Source: Paraburkholderia domus
GTDB taxonomy: Bacteria > Pseudomonadota > Gammaproteobacteria > Burkholderiales > Burkholderiaceae
Reading direction: 5' to 3'
NCBI RefSeq assembly: GCF_905220705.1
Contig: NZ_CAJNAT010000001.1
Span: 806,001-870,000 of the forward strand
Length of the DNA: 64,000 nucleotides
Shown here: positions 26,972 to 36,745 of the stretch, piece by piece
Layout: each line of letters starts with the position of its first letter
Position numbering within the stretch: position 1 is the first letter of the stretch
Made by a program: the position numbers and the translations under genes
The notes under the pieces: generated by a model
The model's database searches: none
The model's input: the letters and a program-made list of their open reading frames with translations, nothing else
What the model was told of the DNA's origin: nothing

Positions 26972-28165
26972 ATGTCCTCCGCTACGCCCCCTTCCGAACA
27001 AGTCGCGATCGCACCGACGGCAATCGCCTGCGATATCTTTTGCGCGGTCATCGACAATTTCGGCGACATCGGCGTGTGCTGGCGTCTCGCGCAGCAACTG
27101 GCGAACGAGCACGGCTGGCAGGTGCGGGTGTTCGTCGACGACCTGCATGCGTTCCAGAAGCTGTGCCCACAGCTGGCGCTGGATCGCGCACGCCAGGCGG
27201 TCGGCGGCATCGTCATCGAACACTGGCACGAACCGGCCCACGCGGGCGATACGCTCGACGTGGCTGACGTCGTGATCGAGGCATTCGCCTGCGAGTTGCC
27301 ACCGATCTACGTTGCCGCGATGGCGCGGCGCGAGCGCGCGCCGGCCTGGTTCAACCTCGAATATCTGAGCGCCGAAGACTGGGTCGCGGATTTCCATCTG
27401 CGGCCGTCGCCACATCCACGCTATCCGCTGACGAAGACCTTCTTTTTCCCCGGACTCGGCCCCGGCACCGGTGGCGTGCTGAAAGAGCGGCATCTCGACG
27501 CCGCGCGCGCGGCCTTCGAGGCGTCGCAACCGGAGCGCGAAGCGTGGTGGCTGAAAACCACCGGCCGCGCGCCGCCATCGGCCACGACGACGGTCGTCTC
27601 GCTGTTCGCGTACGAAAACCCCGCTGTCGACAGCCTGCTTGAACAATGGCGAGACAGCGCCGACCCGGTCGTTCTGCTGGTGCCGGAAGGCCGCATTTCG
27701 GGTGCGGTCGCGCGCTTTTTCGGCCTGCCTTCGTTCGCCGCCGGTTCGCACGCCGAGCGTGGCGGCCTCAGCGTCCATGCGCTCGCTTTCACCGAGCAGG
27801 CCGGTTACGACCCGCTGCTGTGGGCCAGTGACATCAATTTCGTGCGCGGTGAGGATTCGTTTGTACGCGCCCAATGGGCGGCCAAACCGTTTATCTGGCA
27901 CATCTACCCCCAGGCCGACGACGCCCATCTGCCGAAGCTCGACGCCGCGCTCGCCCACTATGCCCGCACCCTGCCCGCCGACGCGCGGGACGCCCTCGCG
28001 CGCTTCTGGCATGCATGGAACGGCGCGGGCCGGCCGGACTGGGCGGAATTCCAGCGCCACCGCCCGGCGCTGAAGCAACGCGCGGCCGAATGGGCCGGCG
28101 AACTGGCCCAAGTGGGCGACCTCGCTGGAAATCTGGCCTTGTTCGCAAAAACTCAGTTAAAATAA
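26972..28165 (+). CDS. earP: EF-P arginine rhamnosyltransferase EarP, 397 aa
   Basis: Transfers rhamnose from dTDP-rhamnose to Arg32 of elongation factor P, activating it to rescue ribosomes stalled at polyproline. The N-terminal signature IDNFGDIGVCWRLA contains the catalytic Asp of this inverting GT-B enzyme. Conserved C-terminal residues include EDSFVRAQWAAKPFIWHIYPQ. The target gene efp follows on the same strand and has the matching Arg32. Start at 26972 leaves a short 20-residue extension before the conserved core. It is divergent from uvrC, with 232 bp between the starts. Confidence 0.95.
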   Translation: MSSATPPSEQVAIAPTAIACDIFCAVIDNFGDIGVCWRLAQQLANEHGWQVRVFVDDLHAFQKLCPQLALDRARQAVGGIVIEHWHEPAHAGDTLDVADVVIEAFACELPPIYVAAMARRERAPAWFNLEYLSAEDWVADFHLRPSPHPRYPLTKTFFFPGLGPGTGGVLKERHLDAARAAFEASQPEREAWWLKTTGRAPPSATTTVVSLFAYENPAVDSLLEQWRDSADPVVLLVPEGRISGAVARFFGLPSFAAGSHAERGGLSVHALAFTEQAGYDPLLWASDINFVRGEDSFVRAQWAAKPFIWHIYPQADDAHLPKLDAALAHYARTLPADARDALARFWHAWNGAGRPDWAEFQRHRPALKQRAAEWAGELAQVGDLAGNLALFAKTQLK

Positions 28166-28570
28166 GCGGTTATCCAACGGCCGACGACGCAAGCGCGGCC
28201 CGATCGCAGCGGTGAACCTTAACCGCCACGCTTAGCAAAACCGCTGGCGAACCCTGGCATCGAAAGATGCATGAGCCGCCCTCAGTTTGATAGTGAGTGG
28301 CGCAATGTCAAAAAAGGGGCGCATCCTGCCGATCGGCGCCACTCGTGATCACGCCCGCACAGGGTAAAAAGCAGGTAACGGATTGCAGGGGTTGCGGGTT
28401 TGCAGCCTCGCCGCGAATCACCGCGGCAAGCCGGCCACGCTCCACACCCCGCTCCCGGCAGGTGCCGCTTCCAAGCAGCGCCGCGCCGTAGTGCGAGGAG
28501 CAGCGAAGCCGCTTGCGCCGTATGCCGTTGAGCAAAAGTTGAAGCTACTTATTTCGTACAGGACTGTTTT

Positions 28571-29128
28571 ATGAAGACCGCACAGGAACTCCGCACCGGC
28601 AACGTAGTAATGATCGGCGCAGACGCGATGGTCGTGCAAAAGGCCGAATACAACAAATCGGGCCGCAACTCCGCCGTCGTCAAGATGAAGTTCAAGAACC
28701 TGCTGACCGGCGCAGGCATGGAAAACGTGTACAAGGCAGACGACAAGTTCGACGTCGTCGTGCTGGAACGCAAGGAAGTCACGTACTCGTACTTCGCTGA
28801 CCCGATGTACGTGTTCATGGACGCCGACTACAACCAGTTCGAAGTCGAAGGCGAAATGATGGGCGACGCCCTCCATTACCTCGAAGACGGCATGGCTTGC
28901 GAAGTCGTGTTCTACAACGAGAAAGCCATCTCGGTCGAACTGCCGACCACGCTGGTCCGTGAAATCATCTACACGGAACCGGCTGTCAAGGGCGATACGT
29001 CGTCGGGCAAGGTGTTGAAGAACGCCAAGCTGACCACGGGTTTCGAACTGCAAGTGCCGCTCTTCTGCAGCATCGGCGACAAGATCGAAATCGACACGCG
29101 TACGCACGAGTACCGCAGCCGCGCCTAA
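28571..29128 (+). CDS. efp: translation elongation factor P, 185 aa
   Basis: Enters the ribosomal E site to promote peptide-bond formation at consecutive prolines. Domain I carries the modified loop KSGRNSA with Arg32 at the tip, the form modified by EarP rather than the Lys34 form. Domains II and III are OB folds and the C-terminus holds [17 protein letters not shown]. The 405-bp gap after earP (28166-28570) contains no gene I can support; its length suggests efp has its own promoter. An intrinsic terminator follows. Confidence 0.97.
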   Translation: MKTAQELRTGNVVMIGADAMVVQKAEYNKSGRNSAVVKMKFKNLLTGAGMENVYKADDKFDVVVLERKEVTYSYFADPMYVFMDADYNQFEVEGEMMGDALHYLEDGMACEVVFYNEKAISVELPTTLVREIIYTEPAVKGDTSSGKVLKNAKLTTGFELQVPLFCSIGDKIEIDTRTHEYRSRA

Positions 29129-29187
29129 GCGCCTGCAGCCTGAATCCTGCGCCGGAGCAAGTCCGGCGCAGCGATAAAAAATGGCGA

Positions 29188-29224
29188 AAAAAAAGCGTCC
29201 ACTTTGGGCGCTTTTTCTTTTTTG
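29188..29224 (+). terminator. intrinsic terminator after efp
   Basis: AAAGCGTCC and GGGCGCTTT (one G-T wobble) pair around ACTTT, followed by a T-rich tract. It lies about 60 bp past the efp stop. Confidence 0.75.
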
Positions 29225-29238
29225 CGCCGCCGTGTATG

Positions 29239-29397
29239 GTTGAGGAAAACTTTACCGGCAGATTTCTCAAAAATGCTCGTCCGTTGCTTCCAGCTTCCCG
29301 TCTTGCGTCGTACAAACCATTGATAAGCTTAAGTAATTGATGTTGGCACAATGCATGCTTCTCCGGACTACAGGCCAGTATGGCTTTTTTCCTCAAC
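29239..29397. repeat. 11-bp inverted repeat arms flanking the sigma-54 promoter
   Basis: GTTGAGGAAAA at 29239-29249 and its exact complement TTTTCCTCAAC at 29387-29397 lie 137 bp apart, one on each side of the -24/-12 promoter at 29344-29359. They could be paired protein-binding sites for looping. No other copy was noticed nearby. Confidence 0.5.
29344..29359 (+). promoter_or_regulatory. sigma-54 (RpoN) -24/-12 promoter for the CsbD-like gene
   Basis: TGGCACA-ATGC-ATGCT matches the consensus TGGCACR-N4-TTGCW at every fixed position but one. The invariant GG and GC are correctly spaced. Transcription would start near 29370, 42 bp upstream of the csbD-like ATG, leaving a short leader with a GGAG ribosome site. 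Confidence 0.65.
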
Positions 29398-29411
29398 TCC
29401 GGAGATGCGGC

Positions 29412-29618
29412 ATGAATAACGACATCGCTGAAGGCAAGTGGAAGCAAATGGTCGGCAAAGCCAAGGCAGCATGGGGTGAATTGACTGACGACGAGCTGAC
29501 CAAGGCAGAAGGCCGCGCCGACAAGCTGGCCGGACTGATCCAGGAGCGTTACGGCAAGACCCGTGAGCAAGCGGAACTTGAGGTACGCCGTTTCTTCGAC
29601 AGCAATCGGGATTTCTGA
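29412..29618 (+). CDS. CsbD-family stress protein, 68 aa
   Basis: Small, highly charged, helix-rich cytosolic protein. The CsbD signature appears as GKWKQMVGKAKAAWGELTDD followed by EGRADKLAGLIQERYG. CsbD proteins are general stress-induced in many bacteria, but their biochemical role is unknown. The start at 29412 is set by a GGAG ribosome site at 29401-29404; longer upstream frames overlap the promoter. It sits behind a good sigma-54 promoter and upstream of an NtrC-type regulator gene, so nitrogen or envelope-stress control through RpoN is a reasonable hypothesis. Confidence 0.9.
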   Translation: MNNDIAEGKWKQMVGKAKAAWGELTDDELTKAEGRADKLAGLIQERYGKTREQAELEVRRFFDSNRDF

Positions 29619-29741
29619 CCAGTCGAATGAAGGAAATACAGATGCCTCGCCCACGCGTCACACCGCGTCAGCGCCGGCATCCGCTGAAAAAGCAAAGGAC
29701 CTAGAACTACATGAGTCGTATCGCCCGAACCCCGCGTGCAG

Positions 29742-29756
29742 GTCGTGTCCCACGAC
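29742..29756. promoter_or_regulatory. operator-like palindrome upstream of the response regulator gene
   Basis: GTCGTG-TCC-CACGAC is a perfect 6-3-6 palindrome about 175 bp before the regulator start. The 29619-29929 gap otherwise contains no gene I can support. Confidence 0.3.
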
Positions 29757-29929
29757 TTGCACCGCGCCGATGCCAATTGACCCGCGGCTGCTCCGCCGCT
29801 GTGGCAGGCGCTCACCGCGCGGTAAGGCGTTCGACCGACTGTACCGGCCAGCCATCGCGCCCGTGTCGCGCGCCAGAGTACTGGCGCAGCGTACCGGGTA
29901 TTCCGTCCATCTAAAAAATAGCGCTCGCC

Positions 29930-31312
29930 ATGCCACATGCCCTGATTGTTGAAGACGATCCCAACAGCCTGTCTGGCCTGTCCGCCATCCTCGCCGCCGA
30001 CGGCTTCTCCGTCGACACCGCGACCACCATCGCCGAGGCCCGGGCGGCGCTGACGCGCTTCATCCCCGATGTCGTGCTGGTCGACCTGAATCTGCCGGAT
30101 GGCAGCGGGCTCGACGTGTTGCAGCACCTGCCCGCGCATCCGCCCGGCGGCGCCTTGCCCGTGATCGTGATGACCGGCAACGCGACGGTCGAGAGCGCGA
30201 TCGAGGGCCTGCGGCACGGCATCTGGGACTACCTGCTCAAACCGGTCAATATCCCGCGTTTGCGTAGTCTGCTCGCCCGGATTCCGCGTCCGTACGAGCT
30301 GACCGAAGAAGTCCAGACGTTACGCGCGTCCCTGCGTCAACTTGGTCGTTTCGGCTCGTTACTGGGTCGCAGCGGCGCGATCCAGCATGTGTACGACACG
30401 ATCGAACATATCGCGCCGACCGAAGCCGCCGTGCTGATTTCCGGCGAAGCCGGTACCGGCAAGCAGGTCGCCGCGCGCACGCTGCATGATATGAGCCGGC
30501 GCCGCAAAGGGCCGTTTATCACGTTCGATTGCCGGACGGCGAGCAGCGCCGCGGCGCATCGCTCACTCGACAGCTTGCTGTTCGGTCACGAACGCGGCGC
30601 GTTCGGTGGTGCCGAGCAGCGCGAGCCGGGCCTGTTCGAGCAAGCCAGCGGCGGCACGCTGTTCATCGACGAAATCGCTGAGCTGCCACGCGCTCAGCAG
30701 GAAGCACTGCTGCGCGCACTCGATTCACAGACCTTCATGCGGGTCGGCGGCACGAATCAGGTGGTGACCGACTTCCGGCTGATCGCGTCGACGCGCAAGA
30801 TGCCACGCGCGGCGGTCGCCGACGGCAGCCTGCACGGCGACCTCGCGCTGCGTCTCGAAGCAGCCGCTGTAACACTGCCGCCGCTGCGCGAGCGCGGTGA
30901 CGATCCGGCGTTGATCGCGCAAGCCGTCGTCGACGAGCTCAATCACGAAGCAAGCGCGCGCGGTACGTCGGAAGCGGCCAAGCAGGTCGCGCCAACCTTC
31001 CTGCGCGAGTGCCTCTCGTACGAGTGGCCGGGCAATGTGCGCGAGTTGCAGGATCGCGTGCGCCGGGCGTATCACGCGTCGGGCGACGTGCTGGAATCAT
31101 TGCGTGCCGATGAAGCGGGTTCGGCGAACGGACGCGATCTGAACGGCAGCCGCGTACAGGTCACCGTTGGCACGCCACTCGCGGACGTCGAGGAAATGCT
31201 GATCCGCGCGACGCTGGATGCAGTCGGCGGCACACGCCATCGTGCGGCATCGCTGCTGGGGATCAGTCCGAAGACGCTGTACAACAAGCTGCAGCGGATG
31301 CGGTTGAACTGA
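29930..31312 (+). CDS. NtrC-family response regulator with altered GAFTGA loop, 460 aa
   Basis: Receiver domain at residues 1-115 with acidic pocket VEDD, phosphoacceptor Asp52, Thr82 and Lys104. The AAA+ domain at about 140-375 has Walker A GEAGTGKQ (172-179), Walker B GGTLFIDE (Asp247, Glu248) and the arginine-finger region PPLRERGDD, all intact. A Fis-type helix-turn-helix ends the protein (RHRAASLLGISPKTLYNKL). The sigma-54-contacting loop reads GAFGGA at residues 223-228 instead of GAFTGA. No histidine kinase gene adjoins it. It may act on the RpoN promoter of the neighbouring csbD-like gene or be a non-sigma-54 regulator. Confidence 0.9.
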   Translation: MPHALIVEDDPNSLSGLSAILAADGFSVDTATTIAEARAALTRFIPDVVLVDLNLPDGSGLDVLQHLPAHPPGGALPVIVMTGNATVESAIEGLRHGIWDYLLKPVNIPRLRSLLARIPRPYELTEEVQTLRASLRQLGRFGSLLGRSGAIQHVYDTIEHIAPTEAAVLISGEAGTGKQVAARTLHDMSRRRKGPFITFDCRTASSAAAHRSLDSLLFGHERGAFGGAEQREPGLFEQASGGTLFIDEIAELPRAQQEALLRALDSQTFMRVGGTNQVVTDFRLIASTRKMPRAAVADGSLHGDLALRLEAAAVTLPPLRERGDDPALIAQAVVDELNHEASARGTSEAAKQVAPTFLRECLSYEWPGNVRELQDRVRRAYHASGDVLESLRADEAGSANGRDLNGSRVQVTVGTPLADVEEMLIRATLDAVGGTRHRAASLLGISPKTLYNKLQRMRLN

Positions 31313-31353
31313 CTGTGTGAGGCCAGCTTCGCTGGCAGGCCAAGCTTGAATAG

Positions 31354-31384
31354 AAAACGGCGCCTGAGACAGGCGCCGTTTTCT
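31354..31384. terminator. bidirectional terminator between regulator gene and nagZ
   Basis: AAAACGGCGCCT and AGGCGCCGTTTT pair around GAGAC, with T runs on both strands. It separates convergent genes. Confidence 0.85.
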
Positions 31385-31429
31385 CTCGATGCGAATGCGT
31401 TATCGGCCTATCCGTTCACTACGCGTGGC

Positions 31430-32458
31430 TCACGCGAACGCGCTGCGCACCAAGGCCTGCGCTTGCAGATACTGCGGCTCGGCGACCAGCTTGCTCCACT
31501 TCAGCGCCTTGCCGCGCGGCCGCATGCGTTTAAGCCGTTGCTGCGATTCCTTCGACGGCGTGAAGCGCAGCGCGTCCAGCACCTTCTCCGCTTCGTCCGG
31601 CTGATTGCAGATCAGCACCATATCGCAACCGGCCTCCAGCGCGGCGCTCGCGCCCTCCGTCAGCGTGCCGCCCTGGCGCGCGGCTTCCATCGAGAGATCG
31701 TCGCTGAAGACCGCGCCTTCGAAGCGCAATTTTTTCCGCAGGATGTCCTGCAACCAGACACGCGAAAAACCCGCCGGCTTTGAGTCGACCTGCGGATAAA
31801 CCACATGTGCAGGAAGCACGGCCCCGAGCGACACACCGAGCCAGTCGTACGGTGCCACGTCGTCGCGCAGGATTTCGTCGAGCGAACGGTCGTCGACCGG
31901 CATCGCAACGTGGGAGTCCGCGTGCGCAAAGCCGTGCCCAGGAAAATGCTTGCCGCAATTGCTCATGCCTGCCAACGCAAGGCCATGATTGAGGCTCTTC
32001 GCCAGCAAGGCCACGACGCGCGGATCGCGATGGAACGAGCGATCGCCGATCACCTGCGACTGGCCGTAATTCAAATCGAGCACCGGCGTAAAACTCATAT
32101 CGATGCCACACGCGCGCAATTCGGCCGCGAGGATATAGCCGACCGCGGTCGTCACTTTGGTGGCATGCAACACGTCGCTGTCCCACAGCGTGCCGAGCTT
32201 GCCCATTGCCGGCAGTACGGTGAAGCCGTCGGTACGAAAGCGCTGCACGCGGCCGCCTTCGTGGTCGACGGCAATCAGCAGATCGTCGCGAATCGCGCGG
32301 ATCGAATCGGTCAGCGCGATCAATTGCGCGCGGCTCTCGTAATGGCGCGCGAACAGGATCACGCCGCCGGTCATCGGATGGGCAAGGCGGCGTCTATCGT
32401 CGTCGTTCAGCGTTGTGCCGACCACGTCGAGCATTACCGGTCCGGGAGTGAGTTTCAT
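31430..32458 (-). CDS. nagZ: beta-N-acetylhexosaminidase (peptidoglycan recycling), 342 aa
   Basis: GH3 enzyme that removes GlcNAc from 1,6-anhydro-muropeptides in the cytosol during cell-wall recycling. The signature is KHFPGHG followed by HADSHVAMP, giving the catalytic His/Asp pair; the nucleophile lies in FSDDLSMEAA. The N-terminal RFxDG-like HEGGRVQRFRTDGF is present. Length is normal for the single-domain form. It is the last gene of the acpS-pdxJ-recO side of the minus-strand block, 70 bp after acpS. Confidence 0.94.
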   Translation of the reverse strand: MKLTPGPVMLDVVGTTLNDDDRRRLAHPMTGGVILFARHYESRAQLIALTDSIRAIRDDLLIAVDHEGGRVQRFRTDGFTVLPAMGKLGTLWDSDVLHATKVTTAVGYILAAELRACGIDMSFTPVLDLNYGQSQVIGDRSFHRDPRVVALLAKSLNHGLALAGMSNCGKHFPGHGFAHADSHVAMPVDDRSLDEILRDDVAPYDWLGVSLGAVLPAHVVYPQVDSKPAGFSRVWLQDILRKKLRFEGAVFSDDLSMEAARQGGTLTEGASAALEAGCDMVLICNQPDEAEKVLDALRFTPSKESQQRLKRMRPRGKALKWSKLVAEPQYLQAQALVRSAFA

Positions 32459-32528
32459 CGAATTCCGCTAGAAAAAAACTTGAGGCAAAGAGAGACACGG
32501 CCGACGTGCGCCGCGTTCAAGATATTTT

Positions 32529-32972
32529 TTATTCGTCGCTGGCAGGCGCGTGGGGGGCATCCAGCCCTCGCGCCACGTCCCCAGTTTCGGCGATCACGAA
32601 CGACACGGCGTAATCGCGTTCGTCGCTGATCGTCACGCGCGCCGTGATGCCGCGCGCGTCGAGCCATTCGGCCAGTTCGCCCGACGCAACCACCATCGGT
32701 TCGCCGCTCGGTTTATTGAGCGTTTGCAGCGCGCGCCAGGTCATCGGCCAGTGCATGCCGAGGCCGATCGCTTTCGAGAAGGCTTCTTTCGCCGAGAATC
32801 GCGTGGCGAGAAATGCGAGACCGCGCGCCGCCGAACGCGCGTGGCGCGCGTGATAGACGCGCAGCTCGTCCGGGCCGAGCACCTTCTCAGCGAAGCGGCC
32901 GTTGGTGCGTGTCATCACCGCGGCCACGCGGCTGACCTGAACGATGTCCGTACCAATGCCGTAGATCGTCAT
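32529..32972 (-). CDS. acpS: holo-[acyl-carrier-protein] synthase, 147 aa
   Basis: Transfers 4'-phosphopantetheine from CoA to the serine of ACP (the acpP product of this window). The metal-binding Asp is in [13 protein letters not shown] near the N-terminus, and Glu lies in [13 protein letters not shown]. The C-terminus extends about 20 residues past the usual end. It lies 16 bp after pdxJ and completes the conserved rnc-era-recO-pdxJ-acpS order. Confidence 0.95.
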   Translation of the reverse strand: MTIYGIGTDIVQVSRVAAVMTRTNGRFAEKVLGPDELRVYHARHARSAARGLAFLATRFSAKEAFSKAIGLGMHWPMTWRALQTLNKPSGEPMVVASGELAEWLDARGITARVTISDERDYAVSFVIAETGDVARGLDAPHAPASDE

Positions 32973-32988
32973 GGGCGCCGCCGTGGCG

Positions 32989-33753
32989 TTAAGCGCTTGC
33001 GCCGAGACGGGCGGCGACCATGATCGCCTTCATCTCGCGCACGGCGTTGTCCCAGCCGGCGAAGATCGCATGCGCGACGATCGCGTGGCCGATATTCAGT
33101 TCGACGATGCCTTCGATCGCGGCGATCTGCTGAACGTTGGTGTAGTGCAGGCCATGACCGGCATTGACCTTGATGCCAAGCGTTGCGCCGAACTCGACGG
33201 CACGCACCACGCGCTCATATTCGCGCTGCTGCTCGGTGGGGTCGTGCGCTTCAGCGTAGCGGCCCGTGTGCAGCTCGATCACTGGCGCGCCCGCCTCGTG
33301 CGCAGCGCGGATTTGCGTTTCGTCCGGATCGATGAAGAGCGACACGCGCGAATTCGCTTCGGCGAGTTGCTTGCATGCGGCACGCACGACTTCGAACTGA
33401 CCGGCGACGTCGAGGCCGCCTTCAGTCGTCAGCTCCTGACGCTTTTCCGGCACAAGGCACGTGTCGTGCGGCTGCACTTCACACGCGATGTCGAGCATTT
33501 CCTGGGTGACCGCGCACTCCAGATTCATGCGCGTTTTCAACAGCGGCCGCAGCTTGCGCACGTCCGCGTCGACGATATGGCGGCGGTCTTCACGCAGATG
33601 CAGCGTGATCACATCGGCGCCGGCCTCTTCAGCCATCAATGCGGCGCGGATCGGATCGGGGTAAGACGTGCCGCGCGCATTGCGCAGCGTGGCGACGTGA
33701 TCGATGTTCACGCCCAGGTCAATCACATTCGGCGACGTAAGAAAGAAGCTCAT
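32989..33753 (-). CDS. pdxJ: pyridoxine 5'-phosphate synthase, 254 aa
   Basis: Condenses 1-deoxyxylulose-5-phosphate with 3-amino-2-oxopropyl phosphate, the ring-closing step of vitamin B6 synthesis. Conserved elements are [43 protein letters not shown] and [13 protein letters not shown]. The start at 33753 overlaps the recO stop (ATGA), pointing to coupled translation; the longer frame to 33918 lies inside recO. The pdxJ-acpS and recO-pdxJ pairings are conserved across proteobacteria. Confidence 0.97.
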   Translation of the reverse strand: MSFFLTSPNVIDLGVNIDHVATLRNARGTSYPDPIRAALMAEEAGADVITLHLREDRRHIVDADVRKLRPLLKTRMNLECAVTQEMLDIACEVQPHDTCLVPEKRQELTTEGGLDVAGQFEVVRAACKQLAEANSRVSLFIDPDETQIRAAHEAGAPVIELHTGRYAEAHDPTEQQREYERVVRAVEFGATLGIKVNAGHGLHYTNVQQIAAIEGIVELNIGHAIVAHAIFAGWDNAVREMKAIMVAARLGASA

Positions 33754-34670
33754 AAGTTCTGCAAGTCGATCAGGATCTGGCGCGTCGCGAGCGGCGTGCC
33801 ACCAAGGTAAGTGTTGAGCAGAAAGCGCATCAGCGTTTTGCTTTGCGCCACAGTCTGCGCTCGATGGTAATCGTCCTTTTCCATATCCAGCAAGGTCTGT
33901 CCGGCGATCACCGGCCAAAGCGCTGGCAGATCGTCGGAGGCCTCGCGTACGCCGCGCTCCGGGTCGAACACGTAGCGGCCTTCGGCCTGCACCGCTTTAC
34001 GCGCGACAGTGCGATCGAGTGCCATCGCATAACCGGTTTCGCGCAGCAGCACACGTTCGAACGAGCGTAGCACCTGCACGGGCGGTTCGTCATGCGCGAG
34101 GCGCGTCATCGTGACGACGTAGTGATGGAATAGCTGCGGATGCGGATCTTCGCGTGCGCAAAATTTGACCAGCAGTTCGTTGACATAGAAACCGCAGAGC
34201 AGCGCGTCGCCCGCTAACGGCAACATGCCGCCGACCCATTCGGCACCGGTCAGCGTGCGCACTTCGGATTTGCCCGACCACGACAATGCGAGCGGCTGGA
34301 AGGTTTGCAGCACACCGCGCAAGGCGGAGTGCGGACGTTTCGCACCCTTTGCAACGAGCGCGAGACGGCCGTGATCACGCGACAGCACGTCGATGATCAG
34401 ACTGGTCTCACGGTACGGGTAGCTGTGCAGGACGAAAGCAGGTTGCTCCGCGATCCGGTAATCGGAAGCAGAGGGTCGAGGCGCGCGACGTGCCAGCGCT
34501 TTGCGCGGCTCGCCTTCGGCGCCTTGGGCAGCTTGAGCGCTTCTGGCGCTCGAAGGAGATTTTTTGGTACTGCGAGCCGGTTTGGACGGCTCGCGTGCCG
34601 GCGCTGCCGGCGCCGAGTCGTCCGGGTCAGCGTCGGAATTCAGCGTCATCCACGCGTCATTCGTACCCAT
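33750..34670 (-). CDS. recO: DNA repair protein RecO, about 306 aa
   Basis: Loads RecA with RecR onto SSB-coated gaps. After a low-complexity N-terminal stretch of about 80 residues rich in Ala, Pro and Ser, the OB fold starts at [18 protein letters not shown] and continues with [14 protein letters not shown]. The helical C-terminal domain follows. The start is not certain: ATG 34670 overlaps the era stop by 14 bases, ATG 34649 starts 7 bases after it, and the frame is open to 34706. The zinc-finger cysteines of some RecO proteins are not evident. Confidence 0.9.
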   Translation of the reverse strand: MGTNDAWMTLNSDADPDDSAPAAPAREPSKPARSTKKSPSSARSAQAAQGAEGEPRKALARRAPRPSASDYRIAEQPAFVLHSYPYRETSLIIDVLSRDHGRLALVAKGAKRPHSALRGVLQTFQPLALSWSGKSEVRTLTGAEWVGGMLPLAGDALLCGFYVNELLVKFCAREDPHPQLFHHYVVTMTRLAHDEPPVQVLRSFERVLLRETGYAMALDRTVARKAVQAEGRYVFDPERGVREASDDLPALWPVIAGQTLLDMEKDDYHRAQTVAQSKTLMRFLLNTYLGGTPLATRQILIDLQNL

Positions 34671-35556
34671 ACGCGCGGAGTCCGGCTTCGTTGTCAGCCC
34701 AGCCACTCTTCACCTTGATGAAGGTTTCCAGGTACACCGGACCGTCAAACAGCTTTTCCATGTCGAGGCGCGCTTCGGTGCTGATCTGCTTCAGCTTGGC
34801 GCCCTTCTGGCCGATGATCATCGCCTTTTGCGTATCGCGCTCCACCATGATGGTCGCGAAAATGCGCCGCAGACGCCCTTCGGTTTCGAACTTGTCGATC
34901 AGTACGGTGCTCGTGTACGGCAGTTCGTCACCGGTCCAGCGGAACACTTTTTCACGCAAGATCTCGGCCGCGAGAAAGCGCTCGCTACGATCGGTCAGGT
35001 CGTCTTCGCCATAGATCGGCGCGCCTTCTGGCAGGAACGGCTTGATCGTCGCCAGCAAACGCTTGATGTCGTCCGGATTCTTCGCCGACAGCGGCACGAT
35101 CTCGTTGAACTGGCGCAGCGCACTCACCTGCTGCATGAACGGATACAGCGAGTCCTTATCCGTCACGCGATCAAGCTTGTTCGCGATCAGCAACGTGGGC
35201 ACCGACGGCGGAATCAGGTCGAGCACCTTCTGGTCGTCCGGGCCGAAGCGACCGGCTTCGATCACGAACAGGATCGCGTCGACCGAACTCAGTGTAGACG
35301 TGACCGCGCGGTTGAGCGAACGGTTCAGCGCGCCGCTGTGTTTGGTCTGGAAACCCGGCGTGTCGACGAAGATGTACTGCGCGTCTTCAAACGTATGAAT
35401 GCCGGTGATGCGGTGACGCGTGGTCTGCGCCTTGCGCGACGTGATACTGACTTTCTGGCCGACTAGCGCGTTCATCAGCGTGGACTTGCCGACGTTCGGG
35501 CGGCCGACGATCGCGACCATGCCGCAGCGAAAACCAGTGGGAGTGGGAGCGTTCAT
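34657..35556 (-). CDS. era: GTPase Era, 299 aa
   Basis: Essential GTPase for 16S rRNA 3'-end processing and 30S assembly. G1 is [13 protein letters not shown]3 DTPGFQ and G4 NKLD. The KH domain at the C-terminus includes [18 protein letters not shown] and ends near [14 protein letters not shown]. Length matches E. coli Era. It follows rnc after 55 bp and overlaps or abuts recO. Confidence 0.97.
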   Translation of the reverse strand: MNAPTPTGFRCGMVAIVGRPNVGKSTLMNALVGQKVSITSRKAQTTRHRITGIHTFEDAQYIFVDTPGFQTKHSGALNRSLNRAVTSTLSSVDAILFVIEAGRFGPDDQKVLDLIPPSVPTLLIANKLDRVTDKDSLYPFMQQVSALRQFNEIVPLSAKNPDDIKRLLATIKPFLPEGAPIYGEDDLTDRSERFLAAEILREKVFRWTGDELPYTSTVLIDKFETEGRLRRIFATIMVERDTQKAMIIGQKGAKLKQISTEARLDMEKLFDGPVYLETFIKVKSGWADNEAGLRAYGYE

Positions 35557-35611
35557 ATTCGGGCTACGGCAAGTTCAGATCGACGCGCGGGGAATGGCGC
35601 GCCGATGGCAA

Positions 35612-36745
35612 TCAATGGCCCGCATCGGCGACGCGGGTTTGCACCGCGTCGGCTACGCCGGGTTCGTGTTCGACAGGTGCCGGCACACCAGGCGTGGGCA
35701 CGGCTGCGCCGGGTGTGGTTTCGCGGCTGCGGTGTTTGTCGGCGCTGCGGACGGCGGCTTCCGGTTTGGCTTCGGCTACCCTGTCGGCTTTCTCTGCGCG
35801 CTCTGGCTTATCCTGTCCGCTGTATTCCACGTGCGCGGCGCGAATCACGGCCAGCGGCGCGGACGTCGCAGTCAGGGTCGGACGTTCGGCTGCCGACTCC
35901 GCGCCCGGCGCGGTGCGGGATTCACTTCGCCCTGCCCCGCGCTCACTCTTGCGATCCGGGCTGCGCAAATCGAGCGCGGCCTGTACGCCGGTCACGCCAG
36001 GCACGATCTCCGGCTCGGCGTTCTTCGCCGCACGGGCGCCCTTTGACCGCTTGGACTTGGCGACCACGGCGGGCGCGGCGGCCATCACCTCGTCGAGCGC
36101 TTTCTTGGCTGCGGCCTGCTCAGCCGCACGACGGCTCGCGCCGGAACCGGACACTTTGACTTCCAGCTTCGGTACGGTGCATTCGACTTCAAATTGCTGA
36201 TTGTGCGCCGCACCATGAGTCGCGACGACCGTGTACGTAGGCAACGCGATCTTGTGACCCTGCAGATATTCCTGCAGCAGCGTCTTGGCGTCTTTGCCGA
36301 GCGTGCGCGGGTCGATGTGATCGAGAATCGGCACGTAAAGGCGCTTGATCACCGTTTGGGCGGCATCGAACCCACCGTCGAGGAACACTGCGCCCAGCAC
36401 GGCTTCGAGCGTGTCAGCAAGGATCGACGGGCGGCGGAAGCCTCCGCTTCGCAGTTCGCCCTCACCGAGACGCAGCCCTTCGGAGATATTCAGGGCCTGA
36501 GCGATCTCGTAAAGCGACTGCTGTTTGACCAGATTGGCGCGGACGCGCGACAGGTCGCCTTCGTCCAGTTTGCCGAAACGTTGGAACAAAAGCGCAGCCA
36601 CCGCGCAATTCAGAACGGAATCGCCGAGAAACTCGAGCCGTTCGTTGTGCGTGGAACTGTGACTGCGGTGCGTTAAAGCCTGGCGCAACAATTCCGCATT
36701 GCGAAATTCGTAGCGCAGACGGCTTTCCAACGGAGATAGGGGCAT
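35612..36745 (-). CDS. rnc: ribonuclease III with long C-terminal extension, 377 aa
   Basis: Cleaves double-stranded RNA in rRNA precursor and mRNA processing. The catalytic signature [11 protein letters not shown] and the second acidic site [14 protein letters not shown] are present. The dsRNA-binding domain spans about residues 155-225. The last 150 residues form a charged Ala/Arg/Glu/Pro-rich tail with no domain I recognise, making it about 150 longer than E. coli RNase III. Start ATG 36745. It sits between lepB and era in the conserved lepB-rnc-era set. Confidence 0.95.
   Translation of the reverse strand: MPLSPLESRLRYEFRNAELLRQALTHRSHSSTHNERLEFLGDSVLNCAVAALLFQRFGKLDEGDLSRVRANLVKQQSLYEIAQALNISEGLRLGEGELRSGGFRRPSILADTLEAVLGAVFLDGGFDAAQTVIKRLYVPILDHIDPRTLGKDAKTLLQEYLQGHKIALPTYTVVATHGAAHNQQFEVECTVPKLEVKVSGSGASRRAAEQAAAKKALDEVMAAAPAVVAKSKRSKGARAAKNAEPEIVPGVTGVQAALDLRSPDRKSERGAGRSESRTAPGAESAAERPTLTATSAPLAVIRAAHVEYSGQDKPERAEKADRVAEAKPEAAVRSADKHRSRETTPGAAVPTPGVPAPVEHEPGVADAVQTRVADAGH

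Noticed and set aside
29619..29929. Small genes between the csbD-like gene and the regulator
   Set aside because: Short frames here lack ribosome sites and show random composition; only a 15-bp palindrome stands out.
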